The notes beneath the pieces were generated by a model. The model was not told the DNA's origin. It worked only from the letters and a program-made list of their open reading frames with translations, and searched no databases. From positions 62,001 to 126,000 of the forward strand of contig MCGO01000070.1 of assembly GCA_002104985.1 (NCBI GenBank): a stretch of 64,000 nt of DNA. Direction: 5' to 3'. Shown piece by piece: positions 1 through 10,663 of this stretch. Source of the stretch: Rhizoclosmatium globosum (Eukaryota > Chytridiomycota > Chytridiomycetes > Chytridiales > Chytriomycetaceae). The stretch's first letter is position 1; the number at the start of each line of letters is the position of its first letter. Both the position numbers and the translations under genes were made by a program.

Positions 1-771
1 TGTTCAGTATCTGTCAGTTGTTTGATCCACAGTGCTGGGCTTGAGGGGCATTGGACAAAACCATATTCACGGAATAGTCCATCTCGATGGTTTGCAAATA
101 GGAAGGATCCGTCGCGTTGTCCATTGATGACTTTCAACCATTGAATACAGTGAGTATGACGAGAGACTCCTTCTGAAAGTGGGAATCCTTCTGGAATATA
201 CGTAAAGACTGGTCGGTCTGGGTTGTTTGGTGTTTGGAGGAAAGCGCCATTGACATCAACCTTTCGTGTATTCATACCTCTCTGGGTGACATGGATGGAA
301 AAGATCTTGTTGGTTTCCACGTCTGGGGTTGTAACATACACTTGGCCAACATCACACAGCTTTTGCGAACTTCCGTCTGCAATGGCTCGCACATATGGTT
401 CAAAGACACCAGAGTCTTCTTCTTGCTTTTCAGTAAGGGCATAGAACAAGTTCACAATAGGACTAGTAGCCTCTGACTTGAGTTTAAACTGATAGGCATT
501 CGCATTGTCGAGTTTCTTGTGGTGTTTTCCAAAGGCAGCAATCCATTCAGCACTTTTGAGAGCTTCCGTCACTGTAATTTCAGCCTTACGCGATACAAGA
601 GAGTAATATTTTCCAGTGGCAGAGTCATAATGCTGAGCTTGTATTGTATTTCGGGTTGATCTCCTTATTGGTAACTCTGAGGTAGGGGTTGGTGTTGTGG
701 GGATATATTCTCCATCAGATTCATACTGTGTGGGGGTGGACGATGGAGTGAAGAATTCTTCACAGAGGGAT
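1..771 (-). pseudogene. Copia reverse transcriptase fragment, out of frame with the upstream ORF
   Basis: Minus-strand translation after the stop at 772 continues Copia homology in a shifted frame. A linker rich in Pro, Thr and Ser leads to the first RT block: an Asp in the context KVDVNGAFL, the segment VFTYIPEGFPL, and WIKQLTDTE near the window edge, which correspond to RT_2 (Copia RT) positions. The shift occurs in or near a run of C residues at 776-781, so it could be a real mutation or a homopolymer error. The YVDD catalytic box would lie beyond position 1 and cannot be judged. Confidence 0.7.
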
Positions 772-1998
772 TCAGTGGGGGGAGGGGTTGATGGGGGTTT
801 TTAAAGGTACAGGGGTAGGAATCAAGATGTCACTATTTGTCGCAGCTTCTTCAAGTGTTTCAATTGAGCATTCCAATGGCATAGTAATATAGTCTTCGTC
901 TGCAGAATCATCATGATGATCGGCCCACCGAACAGCCGGAATCAATTCGTGTTGCTTTCCTTGAATGTCCTCAAATTGGAAACATGTTTCATAGAAATAC
1001 CCATCGCGTGAGTAGATGGTTCTTCCGTCTTCTGTGAGGAACATCCATCCCATACGTTGAACCGGGTGACCATCATAATTACCATAACCAATAAATGTAC
1101 TTCGCACAGCGCGAGGTCCAGTTTTCCAGTAGATTCCTGGTTTATCAATATTCTCATCAGTGATTTTGATATGTTTTGGGAGGATACGTGGATAGGCAAC
1201 ACAGTTGAGGGTTCTCCAATGTTTTACTTGTGGCTTCTTTCCAGTGAGCAGTTCAACTGGGGTTTTTGTTTTGTTTCCGTGCATAGTACGGTTGTCAACA
1301 AAGGTATGATAGAGTGCGCCATTCAGCCAGAAATCCATTGGCTTTCCTGTAACATTGAACACACCATCCTTCATTTTACCAACATATGCAGTCATTGTTT
1401 GGTGATCAAAGAATACGTCCAATTTTTCGCACAGGAGCTTCCATATTGACACAAGTGTTTCTGTAGAAAATGGCACATGTTCCACATCTTTGAGAGTCAA
1501 ACTGGAGTCTTCAATTTTCAAATCACCCTGAATCCCACTTCCCACTATGACAGCATCGGGTGCAATGCCCTGTATTCTTGATGGCTTGCATTTTGATTTG
1601 TTAAGTAGAAGGTCATCAAAGCGGGTTAAATGTTTTTCTGAACCGGAATCAAGGTATGCAATAATAGGCTTTGGTTTGTACAATACTTGTTTTGCTGCAA
1701 TAGGGACTGTCAAAGGGCAAGCGGTAGAAGCTTTATTGAATGCACGACGAATAACAATTTGAGATTGTTCAAAAGTTAAGGGTGTATTCAAGGCAGCAGT
1801 TGCGGCTGAGGCGTTGTCGTAGTTGATGAAGGCAATTGATTTTCCCGTGTTCTTCGACTTCACAACGTCAACTCGGACACATCCTTTGAAATGGGCGCGA
1901 AGCAATTCAGAGGTAGTGCCTTCTGGGAAACCAACAACAAAGAGCTTGAGAGAGTCAACAGTGCTCACTGGATTGTGGCTATACGTGGCTAATTCCAT
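772..1998 (-). CDS. RRM domain fused to Copia protease/integrase fragments
   Basis: A 408-residue ORF with a genuine ATG. Residues about 15-90 look like an RNA-recognition motif (RNP2-like LKLFVVGF, RNP1-like KSIAFINY). Residues about 110-200 resemble a Copia protease plus pre-integrase segment, with AYLDSGSEKHL as the likely active-site region. Residues about 225-330 match the C-terminal part of Copia integrases (NRTMHG, TPVELLTGKKP, FIGYGNYDG). The zinc-binding HHCC and catalytic DDE core are absent, so this cannot be a working integrase. The frame ends at TGA inside a C-rich tract, and homology continues in another frame. It is either a decayed element or a chimeric host gene; the sequence alone does not decide. 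Confidence 0.7.
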   Translation of the reverse strand: MELATYSHNPVSTVDSLKLFVVGFPEGTTSELLRAHFKGCVRVDVVKSKNTGKSIAFINYDNASAATAALNTPLTFEQSQIVIRRAFNKASTACPLTVPIAAKQVLYKPKPIIAYLDSGSEKHLTRFDDLLLNKSKCKPSRIQGIAPDAVIVGSGIQGDLKIEDSSLTLKDVEHVPFSTETLVSIWKLLCEKLDVFFDHQTMTAYVGKMKDGVFNVTGKPMDFWLNGALYHTFVDNRTMHGNKTKTPVELLTGKKPQVKHWRTLNCVAYPRILPKHIKITDENIDKPGIYWKTGPRAVRSTFIGYGNYDGHPVQRMGWMFLTEDGRTIYSRDGYFYETCFQFEDIQGKQHELIPAVRWADHHDDSADEDYITMPLECSIETLEEAATNSDILIPTPVPLKTPINPSPH

Positions 1999-2148
1999 TA
2001 TATGAACCTTGAAGCTCAGCTCAACTTCTTTCCTACGATATATGGGTTTGATGGGTTGTCAAAGGAGAAGGTTGAATCATCTTTTTAATTTGAACAATTG
2101 TTTTGTTTGTTATTCTCGCACGTTATCCAAGAAAAAAGCCTACTACCC

Positions 2149-3982
2149 TTAATTTGGAGCATTTGCCAATAAAAGGCCTAAATAATGAGAAGCTCGCTCA
2201 TTACTTTGAACCACGGACTTTCGCAACCAGAACTCCGCCTTCTTGACATCCAACGGTACTCCCACACCAGTCATATATGCCAATCCCAAACTGGCTTGTG
2301 CCTGATCATAACCCTTCTCAGCGGCCATCTGAAACCATGTCACACCTCGGGCCAAATCTTTCTCCACCCCATCTCCGTCCGAATAACGTAATCCCAACAT
2401 AAACATTGCTTCAAGATGTCCTTGTTCTGCAGCCTTACAAAACCACTTAAAAGCTTCTTCTTTGTTTAATTCAATTCCCTGGCCTTCGTTATACTGCCAC
2501 GCAAGACGATACTGCGCATAAACATATTCTTGAGATGCAGCCACCTGCAACCACTTCATACCCTCAATTAAATTGCTCGGCGCGGTATCCAGATAAAACA
2601 GTGCCAAGTTGTATTGAGCAGCCGCAAACCCTTGGTCCGCAGATTTATGGTACCATTCCACAGCTTTGGCAATACTTTTATCAACACCGCGACCATTCAG
2701 ATAACAAAGCGCTAAATTGTATTGAGCGACAGCACAACCCTTGTCAGCAGCCATCTGGAAACTCATTACCGTCTCAGCAAGATCCTCGTTCGATTTTCTA
2801 TTAAAATTGTGCTCCAAGAGCCATTCTTCAACGTTCTCGAACAGCTCATCAACCGTAACCGCAGTATTTTTTTGTGTAAGGGTAGACTCTTGATTAAGAG
2901 CATCTGAGGCGTTTGTATCGTTACCAAACTTGTGACTTGCAGACGCAGTACTGTTTTGATATATGGAGAGGGTTTTGATTTCTTCAGTTAAAGGAGGAGT
3001 CGAAATTGTCGCATCTTTAAATATGTTTGTTATTGAATATAAATTAGCGATTGATGTCAATACTGAGTTGAGTCACCTTGCATCGCAGGGTTTTGAAGTT
3101 CTTCCAATGCCTGGATGATTTTAGTCCAACTAGGTCGATTATTTGGATCTTGTCCCCAGCATCGTTCAATAAGATCCCAGCATGCATCAGCGACCGAATC
3201 AACTCTGCGTTCATAATATGGGGTACCGTTTCTAGGCGGACGGTCGCCGCTGTGAATCCACTGAGACACACAGAGTTTGCTCTCAATCATTGTTTCACCC
3301 TCAAAAGGTAAATGGCGAGTACATATATAGTACATAGTCATGCCAAAGCTGAATATGTCGTACTCAGTAGTTACGCGATATCCTCGTTGATGCGCTTCTG
3401 GAGGAGTATAGAAAAAATGGAGTTGCCTTAGTTCTTTGGAGTAGGATGAGTGCGTCGAAAAGATTGTATTCATTCCAAAGTCAGCAAGGACAGCTCGTTG
3501 ATCATTTAGACCTGAGAAGAAAGCGTTGGATAACAGGATAAGGAAGAGGTATCGCACTCACCAATAACGATGTTATCCGGCTTGAGATCACGATGAATAA
3601 TTGGTGGATCTTGTTGATGCAAATAATCGAGCGCATGAGCAATGTCAAGCAGCCACGTATGTCGGAGACTCATTGGAGGTGGTGGTTCATTGCGAATGGT
3701 ATCATAGATACTCCCACCCCATCGCTCAAAGATGAAACAGGGATCTGAAGTTATTGGATCGATTCCTCGTCCCCAAAAGCTCACAATGTTTGGATGTCTG
3801 AGTATGGAACGGAGGGTACTCTCCTTCTGGATATGATCCAATAACTCTTTGTCCCTTGTCGCAATCCTCTTGAATGTCTTGACTGCCACTTGAGCTCCCC
3901 CGTATATACCTTCGTACACCATAGCGTAGGCACCTTCGCCGAGTATCTTATTCCTGTCAATGGTCAGAGGTGCTGACATCAT
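2149..3982 (-). CDS. TKL-like protein kinase fused to Sel1 repeats
   Basis: Three exons: 3982-3562, 3511-3077, 3014-2149, giving 573 residues with consistent phases (both introns phase 1; the second contains a CTAAT branch site). Residues 10-285 form a complete kinase: glycine loop GEGAYAMVYEG, catalytic Lys in VAVKTF, HRDLKPDN, and DFG followed by MNT. The C-terminal half holds at least five Sel1-type repeats (AQYNLALCYLNGRGVDKS and relatives). All key kinase residues are present, so activity is expected. Kinase-Sel1 fusions are known from early-diverging fungi, where Sel1 repeats act as protein-interaction scaffolds; the substrate is unknown. The start is only 46 bp from the divergent gene at 4029. 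Confidence 0.85.
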
Positions 3983-4028
3983 GATTTAACGAGAAAAAGG
4001 AAGACTTCTTTTAAATAACCTCGATTTA

Positions 4029-5123
4029 ATGAGCTCGAGTCTCAGTTCAAGTCAGAGCCAGGCTGGTCAAGGTCAAGAAACTGTGCTACCGAATAAGAAA
4101 GATAAGAAAGGATCGCCCAATGTGAAGCCCTCCCTCGAAATTAAGACTTGGTTAGATGCTATCCGGAATGAGTTTAAGAGTTACAATAATTCTCGCAAAC
4201 CGTTAACGTTTAACGATATTGTTGAGACCCTGATCATCTTTTGGACACTTGTTTGCAGAATGTGTCTTGATGGCAGTTGGGATCGGGACATACTACTGAG
4301 ACTCTTCCATGCTGCTCAATGGGAAATTGCTGGATCATCGACTACCGAATCCAAAAATGTCAGAGTCAGTCGCATAGTGCATTCTTATATCGACGCTTGG
4401 TTTGTTGGCACTTGATGTTATTGCTGTTTCTGACTTATCTCACGTTTAGGGGCAGAGGCCTTCACTTAAACCAAAAGAAGTTCCTCACACTGCTCGTCAG
4501 CTGTTTTGATGGATTCAAGCAAGCTTTTCAAGAGACTTCGAATCATGACCTTCTCGTTAAGTCGAGTGGTGATCCTTTCGTCGTAAGACACGATATCATC
4601 CAATGTATTCGAAGCCTTTTGCAATTACCGCATCAAGCACCGACAGAAAGATGGCTTGTCAACAATGCAGCCAATAGTCAGCGCGATGCTCACAATATTC
4701 TTGCAACAATGTATCCCAATATCCAAGCCAGGCACGTCACCAGCCTTGAAGGAGCAGTTCAATACACGACCACCCAATGTGCAAGCAGCCATAAAGCTAA
4801 TGCGCAATCGGCCTTGGCTTCTAACGAACATGATTTGTTCAATCATTCGAGTTTAAATCAACACACACAGCTGCATAGAGGAGAAAACGCCTTTGGCTTT
4901 GCTCGTAAGTGAATCAGATTTTATTGAATATGGTGCTGACAATGCTTTATTAGCTGTGTCTATCCCTGCAACCAACCTGGGGGGATCTTTTAATACAATT
5001 ACAACCGCGTCACAAGACAATTCCCAACAAGATCGTCCAAACAACTTCCAGGCTATGCATATCAATACCCCAACTACCTTCCGACAACACAATTCCGCAG
5101 AGAAAGATACGAATTTCTTGTAG
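4029..5123 (+). CDS. Hypothetical protein, three exons
   Basis: Exons 4029-4399, 4450-4904 and 4954-5123 join in frame to 331 residues; introns are 50 and 49 nt with good GT/AG signals. I do not recognise the family. The N-terminal 30 residues are Ser/Gln/Lys rich and look disordered. Residues 35-190 are probably a helical globular domain (LEIKTWLDAIRNEF, CFDGFKQAFQETS). The C-terminal 100 residues are Gln/Asn/Ser/Thr rich. No signal peptide or membrane segment is seen. It diverges from the kinase-Sel1 gene across 46 bp, so the two probably share a promoter. Poly(A)-like AATAAAA follows near 5131. Confidence 0.6.
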
Positions 5124-5299
5124 AATCCACAATAAAACTGAAATATCTAAGTTTTGTGTGTGACTATGTCTTGATTCAGCGTATCGGACTTTTTCAACGC
5201 AAGACATAAATACCTTTAAAATTCTCTATCATATTGTGTTTTTTTGCTTTTAATGGGTAGAAGGCTGAAAGTCAGGATGTTGGATTTGAGTGTCGTCCA

Positions 5300-6553
5300 C
5301 TAATTTAACACCAACCCCCATTCTTTGAAACTCTCTCTCCCTATTTTCTCCATAGTTTCCATACCTTCTTTCCTAATTTGCACTCTCGCTTGATTCATCT
5401 GATTCTCACTCCTCGCCTTCTCCAACAACTCCTTCAACTCCACCAACGACCCAAAATATACCACAAACCGTCGAAACTCTGGCCGATAATATTCAACATT
5501 CATATGCCAATCCGAATCCACCTTCCCCGTCTCTGCATTCCTGAACTGGTCCCAACAACAAAACCCAATCGTCTTTGATTCAACCAAGTTCCGAAAAAAC
5601 TTTTTTGATGGAACGTAGAGTGTTACACCTGCGCGTAGGTTTTCGTATAGTTTCATTGTGGAGACTTGGTATGGGAAGTCAATGTATCCCAGATGTTGTG
5701 TGAGCGTTTCGGGGCCGCCGTAGTACTTTTTTGCAAGGCTTGGGATTCCCGTGTGACTCATTTCTTTGTATATCCGGGTCCAGTTACGCGCGTTTGTGAC
5801 AGCGAAGGTTGTCTCGTTGGAAGGAATGGTTTGTTTTGGGACTCGGGAAACTCCTGAGCTTCGAATTACTTTAACGGAGGCTGGAATACGCTTTTGGATG
5901 TATTTGGCGTCGTATGGGTTATTCGCGATCCAAGTGACTTTGGTTTGGATTTTCCCCAAGAGGGACCAGTATTCTTCCAAGTCGTCAGCAGGAACTCCCC
6001 AATCAACACGATTCGTCAGTTCCATCACGACTTTGGCGGAACAAGGGATATCGTTTGCCAAGGCGGTCAAAAAAGGACGAGCGTCGACTGCTGTGTCTGC
6101 GAATACGATAATATCGGTGCTTGAGCATATAGAGTGAACGTAGCCACTACGAACTATTTCAAGGGCACGTTTTGCAGTCATTTCGGAGGGATGGCGAGTG
6201 AGAAATGTGGGTGAAATGTAATGCAATGTGAGATTGAGACCACGACTGATGTATTCGAAATTATAAAGAGTGGCTGTATGTCGAGAGTAATATGTCACGC
6301 GATGGGTGCGAGGATGTAGCACTGATTTGTTGAACGTTGCTGATTCCAGTATTTGTATTGGAGCATCATCTTTGACAAGTATGTTTCGCTGGCTCCAAAG
6401 AATCACAGTTGACAGCAGAAGTGTTGCTAGTAGTCTAGCGTTGGTTTAGGTTGAGTATTTGACAGCTTAAGGTTATAACAATACCTACAATAACCTGAGT
6501 CGAGATCGCAGACGCACAACGACTTCTTTGGTCCATTTGACAGGAAAGGCCAT
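5300..6553 (-). CDS. Type II membrane protein, glycosyltransferase-like
   Basis: Exons 6553-6489 and 6434-5300 give 399 residues. Exon 1 adds a short basic cytoplasmic start (MAFPVKWTKEVVVRLRSR) and, across the splice, a hydrophobic anchor (LLLATLLLSTVILW), the layout of a Golgi type II enzyme. The lumenal part has an alpha/beta pattern, a conserved-looking segment around GPETLTQHLGYIDFPYQVS, and then KLYENLRAGVTLYVPSKKFF, resembling the donor-binding end of GT-B fold glycosyltransferases. No family can be named with certainty. The start choice rests on the membrane segment created by the splice. It converges with the gene at 4029. Confidence 0.65.
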
Positions 6554-6602
6554 TAACAGGTCTTATTGTGGTGGTGGCTCCCGTTTGTCCACTTTACACA
6601 GT

Positions 6603-7127
6603 TTATTGCAGAGTTTGCCTTTCAGCATATTCCTTCAACTCATTCACGTAGTCTTTGAAACGTGATTCCAACCTCTTTCCAACAACGCCTTTCACGATAG
6701 AAGGCATAATACCCATTGACCCGCCCATTGAAATCCACAGTTTGATCACGCACGATGAAGGATCGCCCTCAACTGGATGCACCTCTTGCACCTTCTCCAC
6801 CCAAAGAATCCAAGTTGGAAAAGGAGAAGAAACGAGCGAAAGGCGCTTGACTTGCCCGTCCCGATCAAGGACACTAATTGTATCAATTTGATCCTCTCCA
6901 TCTTTGTCCTTGTCCAAGTGAACGTGAAACTTGATCTGGTCTCCAACTGAAAGCGGAAATGAAGACGGACTTAATCGGGTTGCTTTGGATGCGTACGTGC
7001 TCCACTTGGAATAGCTGTCCAAATCTAAGATAATTGAAAACACGGATTCGGCGGGTGCTGCGATTGTTGCTGTTGCTGAGACTGAGAATTGGGCTCCAGT
7101 TGGATGTGAGGGTGTTGGGAGGGTCAT
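6603..7127 (-). CDS. SRPBCC (START/Bet v1-like) domain protein
   Basis: A single exon of 174 residues. Residues 12-160 follow the SRPBCC pattern: beta-strand start FSVSATATIAAPAESVFSII, then LDSYSKWSTYA, a run of strands, and a long C-terminal helix (KRLESRFKDYVNELKEYAE). Such proteins bind hydrophobic ligands in a deep cavity; many small fungal members have no known substrate. There is no signal peptide, so it is probably cytosolic. It diverges from the hydrolase gene at 7172 with only 44 bp between the two ATGs. Calling a specific polyketide cyclase activity would go beyond the evidence. Confidence 0.8.
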   Translation of the reverse strand: MTLPTPSHPTGAQFSVSATATIAAPAESVFSIILDLDSYSKWSTYASKATRLSPSSFPLSVGDQIKFHVHLDKDKDGEDQIDTISVLDRDGQVKRLSLVSSPFPTWILWVEKVQEVHPVEGDPSSCVIKLWISMGGSMGIMPSIVKGVVGKRLESRFKDYVNELKEYAERQTLQ

Positions 7128-7171
7128 TTGTTATTTGTTTTGTTGGATTAAAGTTGAGACTATTCAGATTA
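7128..7171. promoter_or_regulatory. 44-bp divergent intergenic region
   Basis: The only sequence between the start codons of the SRPBCC gene (minus) and the MBL-fold gene (plus). Transcription start sites must lie here or inside the neighbouring coding sequence, so the 5' leaders are very short or overlap. No TATA box is obvious. Confidence 0.5.
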
Positions 7172-8431
7172 ATGTCCACAAGACACGACTTTATCTTTAT
7201 TGGCACTGGTGAGCAGTCATTCGATACTACTAAACAAGCTACTTACTCTTGTCCATTTAAAGGTACATCCTCGGGTGTTCCTGCTGTGGTGAGTTCTATC
7301 ATGGTGGTTGGTTGAAGCTAAGCCCCAGCCCAGACCTGTTTGACCAAGCAACCTGAACCAACTTGCAAAGTTTGTGTCGCTGCGACGGCTTGGACCCCTC
7401 CCTCAACAAAGGACATTGAGGCTTCACTTGCCCACAAATCGGTGGCTACTCCTCCTTCATTCAACAAGAACAGACGCAATAATACTTGTGCTATTTACAG
7501 AATCACGTAATTATACTCAGAGTTATTGTGTATGTCTGGGATCACTAATAGCGTGCATTCAACAGTCACCCTGATGGTTCAGTCAAAAACATTCTCATCG
7601 ATTGCGGAAAGACCTTCTACGATTCAGCCTTTCGAATGTTTCCTCACCACGATATCCGCACTATCGATGCAGTGATTTTGACGCATGGGCATGCTGATGC
7701 CGTGATGGGACTAGATGATTTGAGAATGTGGACTCTCGATGCCAGAGTCCAATCCTCCATCCCAATTTACTGCGATGCGTCTACTTTTGCTGTCGTTAAA
7801 GGCGCTTTTCCTTATTTGGTGGATACAAAGAAGGCAACTGGCGGCGGTCAGATTGCTGCACTCGAATTCAGGGTATTTGATGTGGCAGAAGGAAGCTTGA
7901 CAGTTGAAGGAATCGATATTATTCCTTTCCACGGTTAGTACGATCGATGTGATATTATTTCTAATTAAACTATGAACCCTTTTCCTCCTCTTCTCCTTCG
8001 ATCCCCCTTCCAACTCCATCCTCACTACTACAGTTGTGCACGGAACATCCAACGGCGAACCATACCACAGTCTCGGCTTCCGCTTCCCCCACCTCTCCTA
8101 CATCTCAGACGCAAACATTGTCCCCGCCACCGCCAAAGAAATCATCAAAAACTCAGACGTTCTTGTTCTCGATGCATTGCGGGAGACAACTCACCCGTCT
8201 CACTTGTCTTTTTCGGAGTCTATCGCGTTGGCGGTTGAGTTGACTCCTAAGCGACTCTTTTTCACGGACTTTTGCCATGACTTGATGCATGAGGATATGG
8301 TTGTCAGGATGGAAGCAGATAAGGATCTAGAGGCAGCGGGTATCAGAGGTGCTCCTGCGTACGATGGACTATTGGTTCCATTGTGTGACTCGCATCATAG
8401 TGGAGGTACAGGGACTTGCTCACGATTGTAA
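7172..8431 (+). CDS. Metallo-beta-lactamase fold hydrolase (PhnP/YycJ-like)
   Basis: Five exons: 7172-7208, 7263-7288, 7334-7506, 7566-7933, 8034-8431, total 333 residues, all phases consistent. The N-terminus has the family signature IGTGTSSGVP; later come NRRNNT, ILIDCGKTF and the metal-binding box LTHGHADAVMGLDD (HxHxDH-type, with Ala-Asp-Ala after the second His), then FHVVHG, GFRF and a late D/H region (TDFCHDL). It resembles the fungal/plant group of putative MBL hydrolases related to PhnP phosphodiesterases, which act on cyclic phosphate esters; the actual substrate is unknown. The first two exons are tiny (37 and 26 nt). Confidence 0.85.
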
Positions 8432-9425
8432 AGCTTTTAACTTGTTTGAAGGAAGTGAAATATACGTTGGGTATTATCATTTTGTTACCTCTGTTCTATA
8501 ATTTGCGTCCACACTTGTACAGCTGTAGCTTTAGCGTTAACTAGATAGGTTTTGAGTCACTTGATAATCTCGACAATGTTGAATTCATCCATATGTATAT
8601 CCACTCACAAATCTTCAAGGCTATGGTGATCTTATCTGAAGCAATGTCTACTTCGCAATTGATTTTTTGCTGATGCTGACCACAACTGTACTGGCTTGAA
8701 TATTTTGAAGAAGGTCCAACAAACAGAACTCCAGAGGTGCGCTTTACCTCTATCTCAATAACCTCTTATTACCGGGTAAATTCTAAGAACTGGTTTGTTG
8801 GGTATTAACGGAGTTCGGCTCTTTTGAGTGTGAGGACGTGTAACTTTGTTTTTCATGTGTCTAAAGGAATCTGCTGTGTCTATTTTGAATGTTGCGAGAC
8901 AACTGCCCAGCCTCTCCTTGTCCAATAAGAATAGTCACTAATTATATGTTTAATAGTTACTGTCTTAAAAAACCAAGAAGTAACGGAATTAGTTATGAAG
9001 CTGAAAAAGCACCTCCTCATGTTTAACTATCAATTGTTGCCGAAGTTACAATCACAATTTATCTAAATGCATATGCGAATAAACTGGTCACAAGAAATCA
9101 AATCGTTGCTTCACCTTGTTCAAAATTGCTGTATTCAATCACAAACAATCTGCTGTGTCTAACACCACACAACTGAACAATACAGTATCATCAAATGTCA
9201 CTTATACCACTGCAATCCAAAACAGAAAATGAGAATATTATCATCGTATCTTTTAAGTTATACGTTCAAAAAAAACTTTAAAGGCGGTAGAATTTTTCTT
9301 GGCTTGCTCTTTTGCCAAACGTTCTTCAATTGCACTCAATGCTGTGTCTAACTGCGTCTGAAACTGGAATCAGAATAAAAGACGGCAAGGAAAACACACT
9401 CAATCCAACAATAAGTTCCACCAAA
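8432..9425. other. AT-rich intergenic region
   Basis: About 1 kb without a supported gene, between the MBL gene and the split mucin-like gene. A 15-bp direct repeat (AATCTGCTGTGTCTA) occurs at 8868 and 9147, and a 13-bp part (TGCTGTGTCTAAC) recurs at 9340, just before the mucin gene. Otherwise I see only AT-rich sequence and short stop-rich frames. Confidence 0.5.
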
Positions 9426-10550
9426 ATGCTTACACTTCTCATCAGTGCCTTGCTACTGAGCACTCGTCTCAGAGCCTTGACCATTTACCAGCTGACAAAC
9501 CATGTCATCACCACACTGTCTCCCGCACATTGTCCTGCTTTTACTGGAACTGCGATGCCTGAAACTTCCTTCGTAAAGCGGTGGAATGCGAACGGAAATC
9601 AGTATTTGATTCTGGACATTGGTTATGTGATCCCAAGGGCCAATCAAGCAGGCTGCACAGTATATGGTGAAACTTTGGGGGGCGTAGACTGTACTATTTC
9701 GCTCCGGATCCAAGGATCTTGTACATCTGTGGATTTGTGAGTACTTTCTTTTCGATTGACCAACATTTTTTCAGTATCAGTATTCAGTCTGCTAGTTTAG
9801 ATCCAAATTTTCCAGCCTCTCGCCGAGATTTACCTGATTTGCCGCCTCGCTACTATGGTTTGACTGGAATGTATTCACCAACTTGTTACGCTTCTACTCC
9901 TCACAATCAAGTGGCCCCTTCTATTACCTTTGGAGCACAGTATTGTTTGAAACCTGGTCGTTACCTCTCTGCTTGCCAATATCTCGGAGAATATGGTGGA
10001 GCTGCTTTATACATGCAGGTACGTTGTTGGAGAGGGGAATTTAATTTGAATCACATTTAACAACTTGAAAGGTTTTCAGAACGACGGTGTTGTCAAGGTC
10101 ATCGTAAAGGACAAAGGACCTAAGTGGACACAAACTGGATCTGGAGATAATGTTATCTTTATGTATGGAATTAGTGGTGATATGGGATTGGTGTCAAACT
10201 TTGGGACAGGAAAAAAAACATGGAGCTCAAAAACAGCCGGTACAAATGGTTTGTTATGCATCGATGTATTTACTGGCGTTGTCACCATTTACAATGCCGG
10301 TGGGTCAAAGTTGGAAAACAAAGTTTGGGATAGTGATGGGTTCTCAATTACCACCACCTCAACCAAATCTGCTACTTCGTCGACTTCAACCACTGATACA
10401 ACCACGTCCACTTCTGCAACATCTTCCACAAGTACGACTGACACAACCACTTCTACATCCACTATAACAACTACTTCAAGTACAAGTGACACCACAAGCT
10501 CTACCTCAACTGATACAACGACCTCAAGCTCAACTTCGACTTCAACGACT
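9426..10550 (+). pseudogene. Secreted Ser/Thr-rich (mucin-like) protein, 5' half, interrupted by a Helitron-like element
   Basis: Exons 9426-9736, 9796-10018 and 10080-10550. The start gives a signal peptide (MLTLLISALLLSTRLRA). About 200 residues with paired Cys follow (GCTVYGETLGGVDCT, SACQYLGEYGGAALY, GLLCIDVFTGVV), then a Ser/Thr repeat tract (TTSTSATSSTSTTDTT). Reading stops making sense at 10551, where GC-rich foreign sequence begins. The rest of the gene is found at 20472-21814 in the same frame phase. A paralogue with the same exon order lies at 49713-52129. The family is not one I recognise; it looks like an O-glycosylated surface protein. Confidence 0.8.
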
Positions 10551-10575
10551 GAGGTGCGTCGTGCCTCCGCTAGGA

Positions 10576-10588
10576 CCTTTTTAGCCTG
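10576..10588 (+). repeat. Left inverted repeat of the Helitron-like element
   Basis: CCTTTTTAGCCTG, the exact reverse complement of 20459-20471. It begins 25 bp inside the inferred left edge, so the two repeats are placed asymmetrically. Confidence 0.8.
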
Positions 10589-10663
10589 GAAACAGATTTC
10601 ATTTATTGGTGTAGTATGTGGTGAACAATGAAAAAGATACTTCCAGCAAACATAATGATATTA

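Larger units (their letters stand above)
1..1998 (-). mobile_element. Ty1/Copia-type retroelement remnant, cut by the window edge
   Basis: Read on the minus strand, the region gives Copia-order Pol pieces: an aspartic protease-like DSGS segment, the C-terminal part of a Copia integrase (around NRTMHGNKTKTPVELLTG), then a reverse transcriptase N-terminal part (DVNGAFLQTP, YIPEGF) running off position 1. The integrase catalytic core expected between protease and integrase C-terminus is missing and the RT part is in another frame. No LTR can lie on the right side, because the neighbouring kinase-Sel1 gene ends only about 150 bp away. The element is therefore decayed or domesticated. Its left end is outside the window. 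Confidence 0.8.

Noticed and set aside
1999..2148. LTR of the Copia element
   Set aside because: The interval is too short and shows no TG..CA ends or repeat partner within the window.
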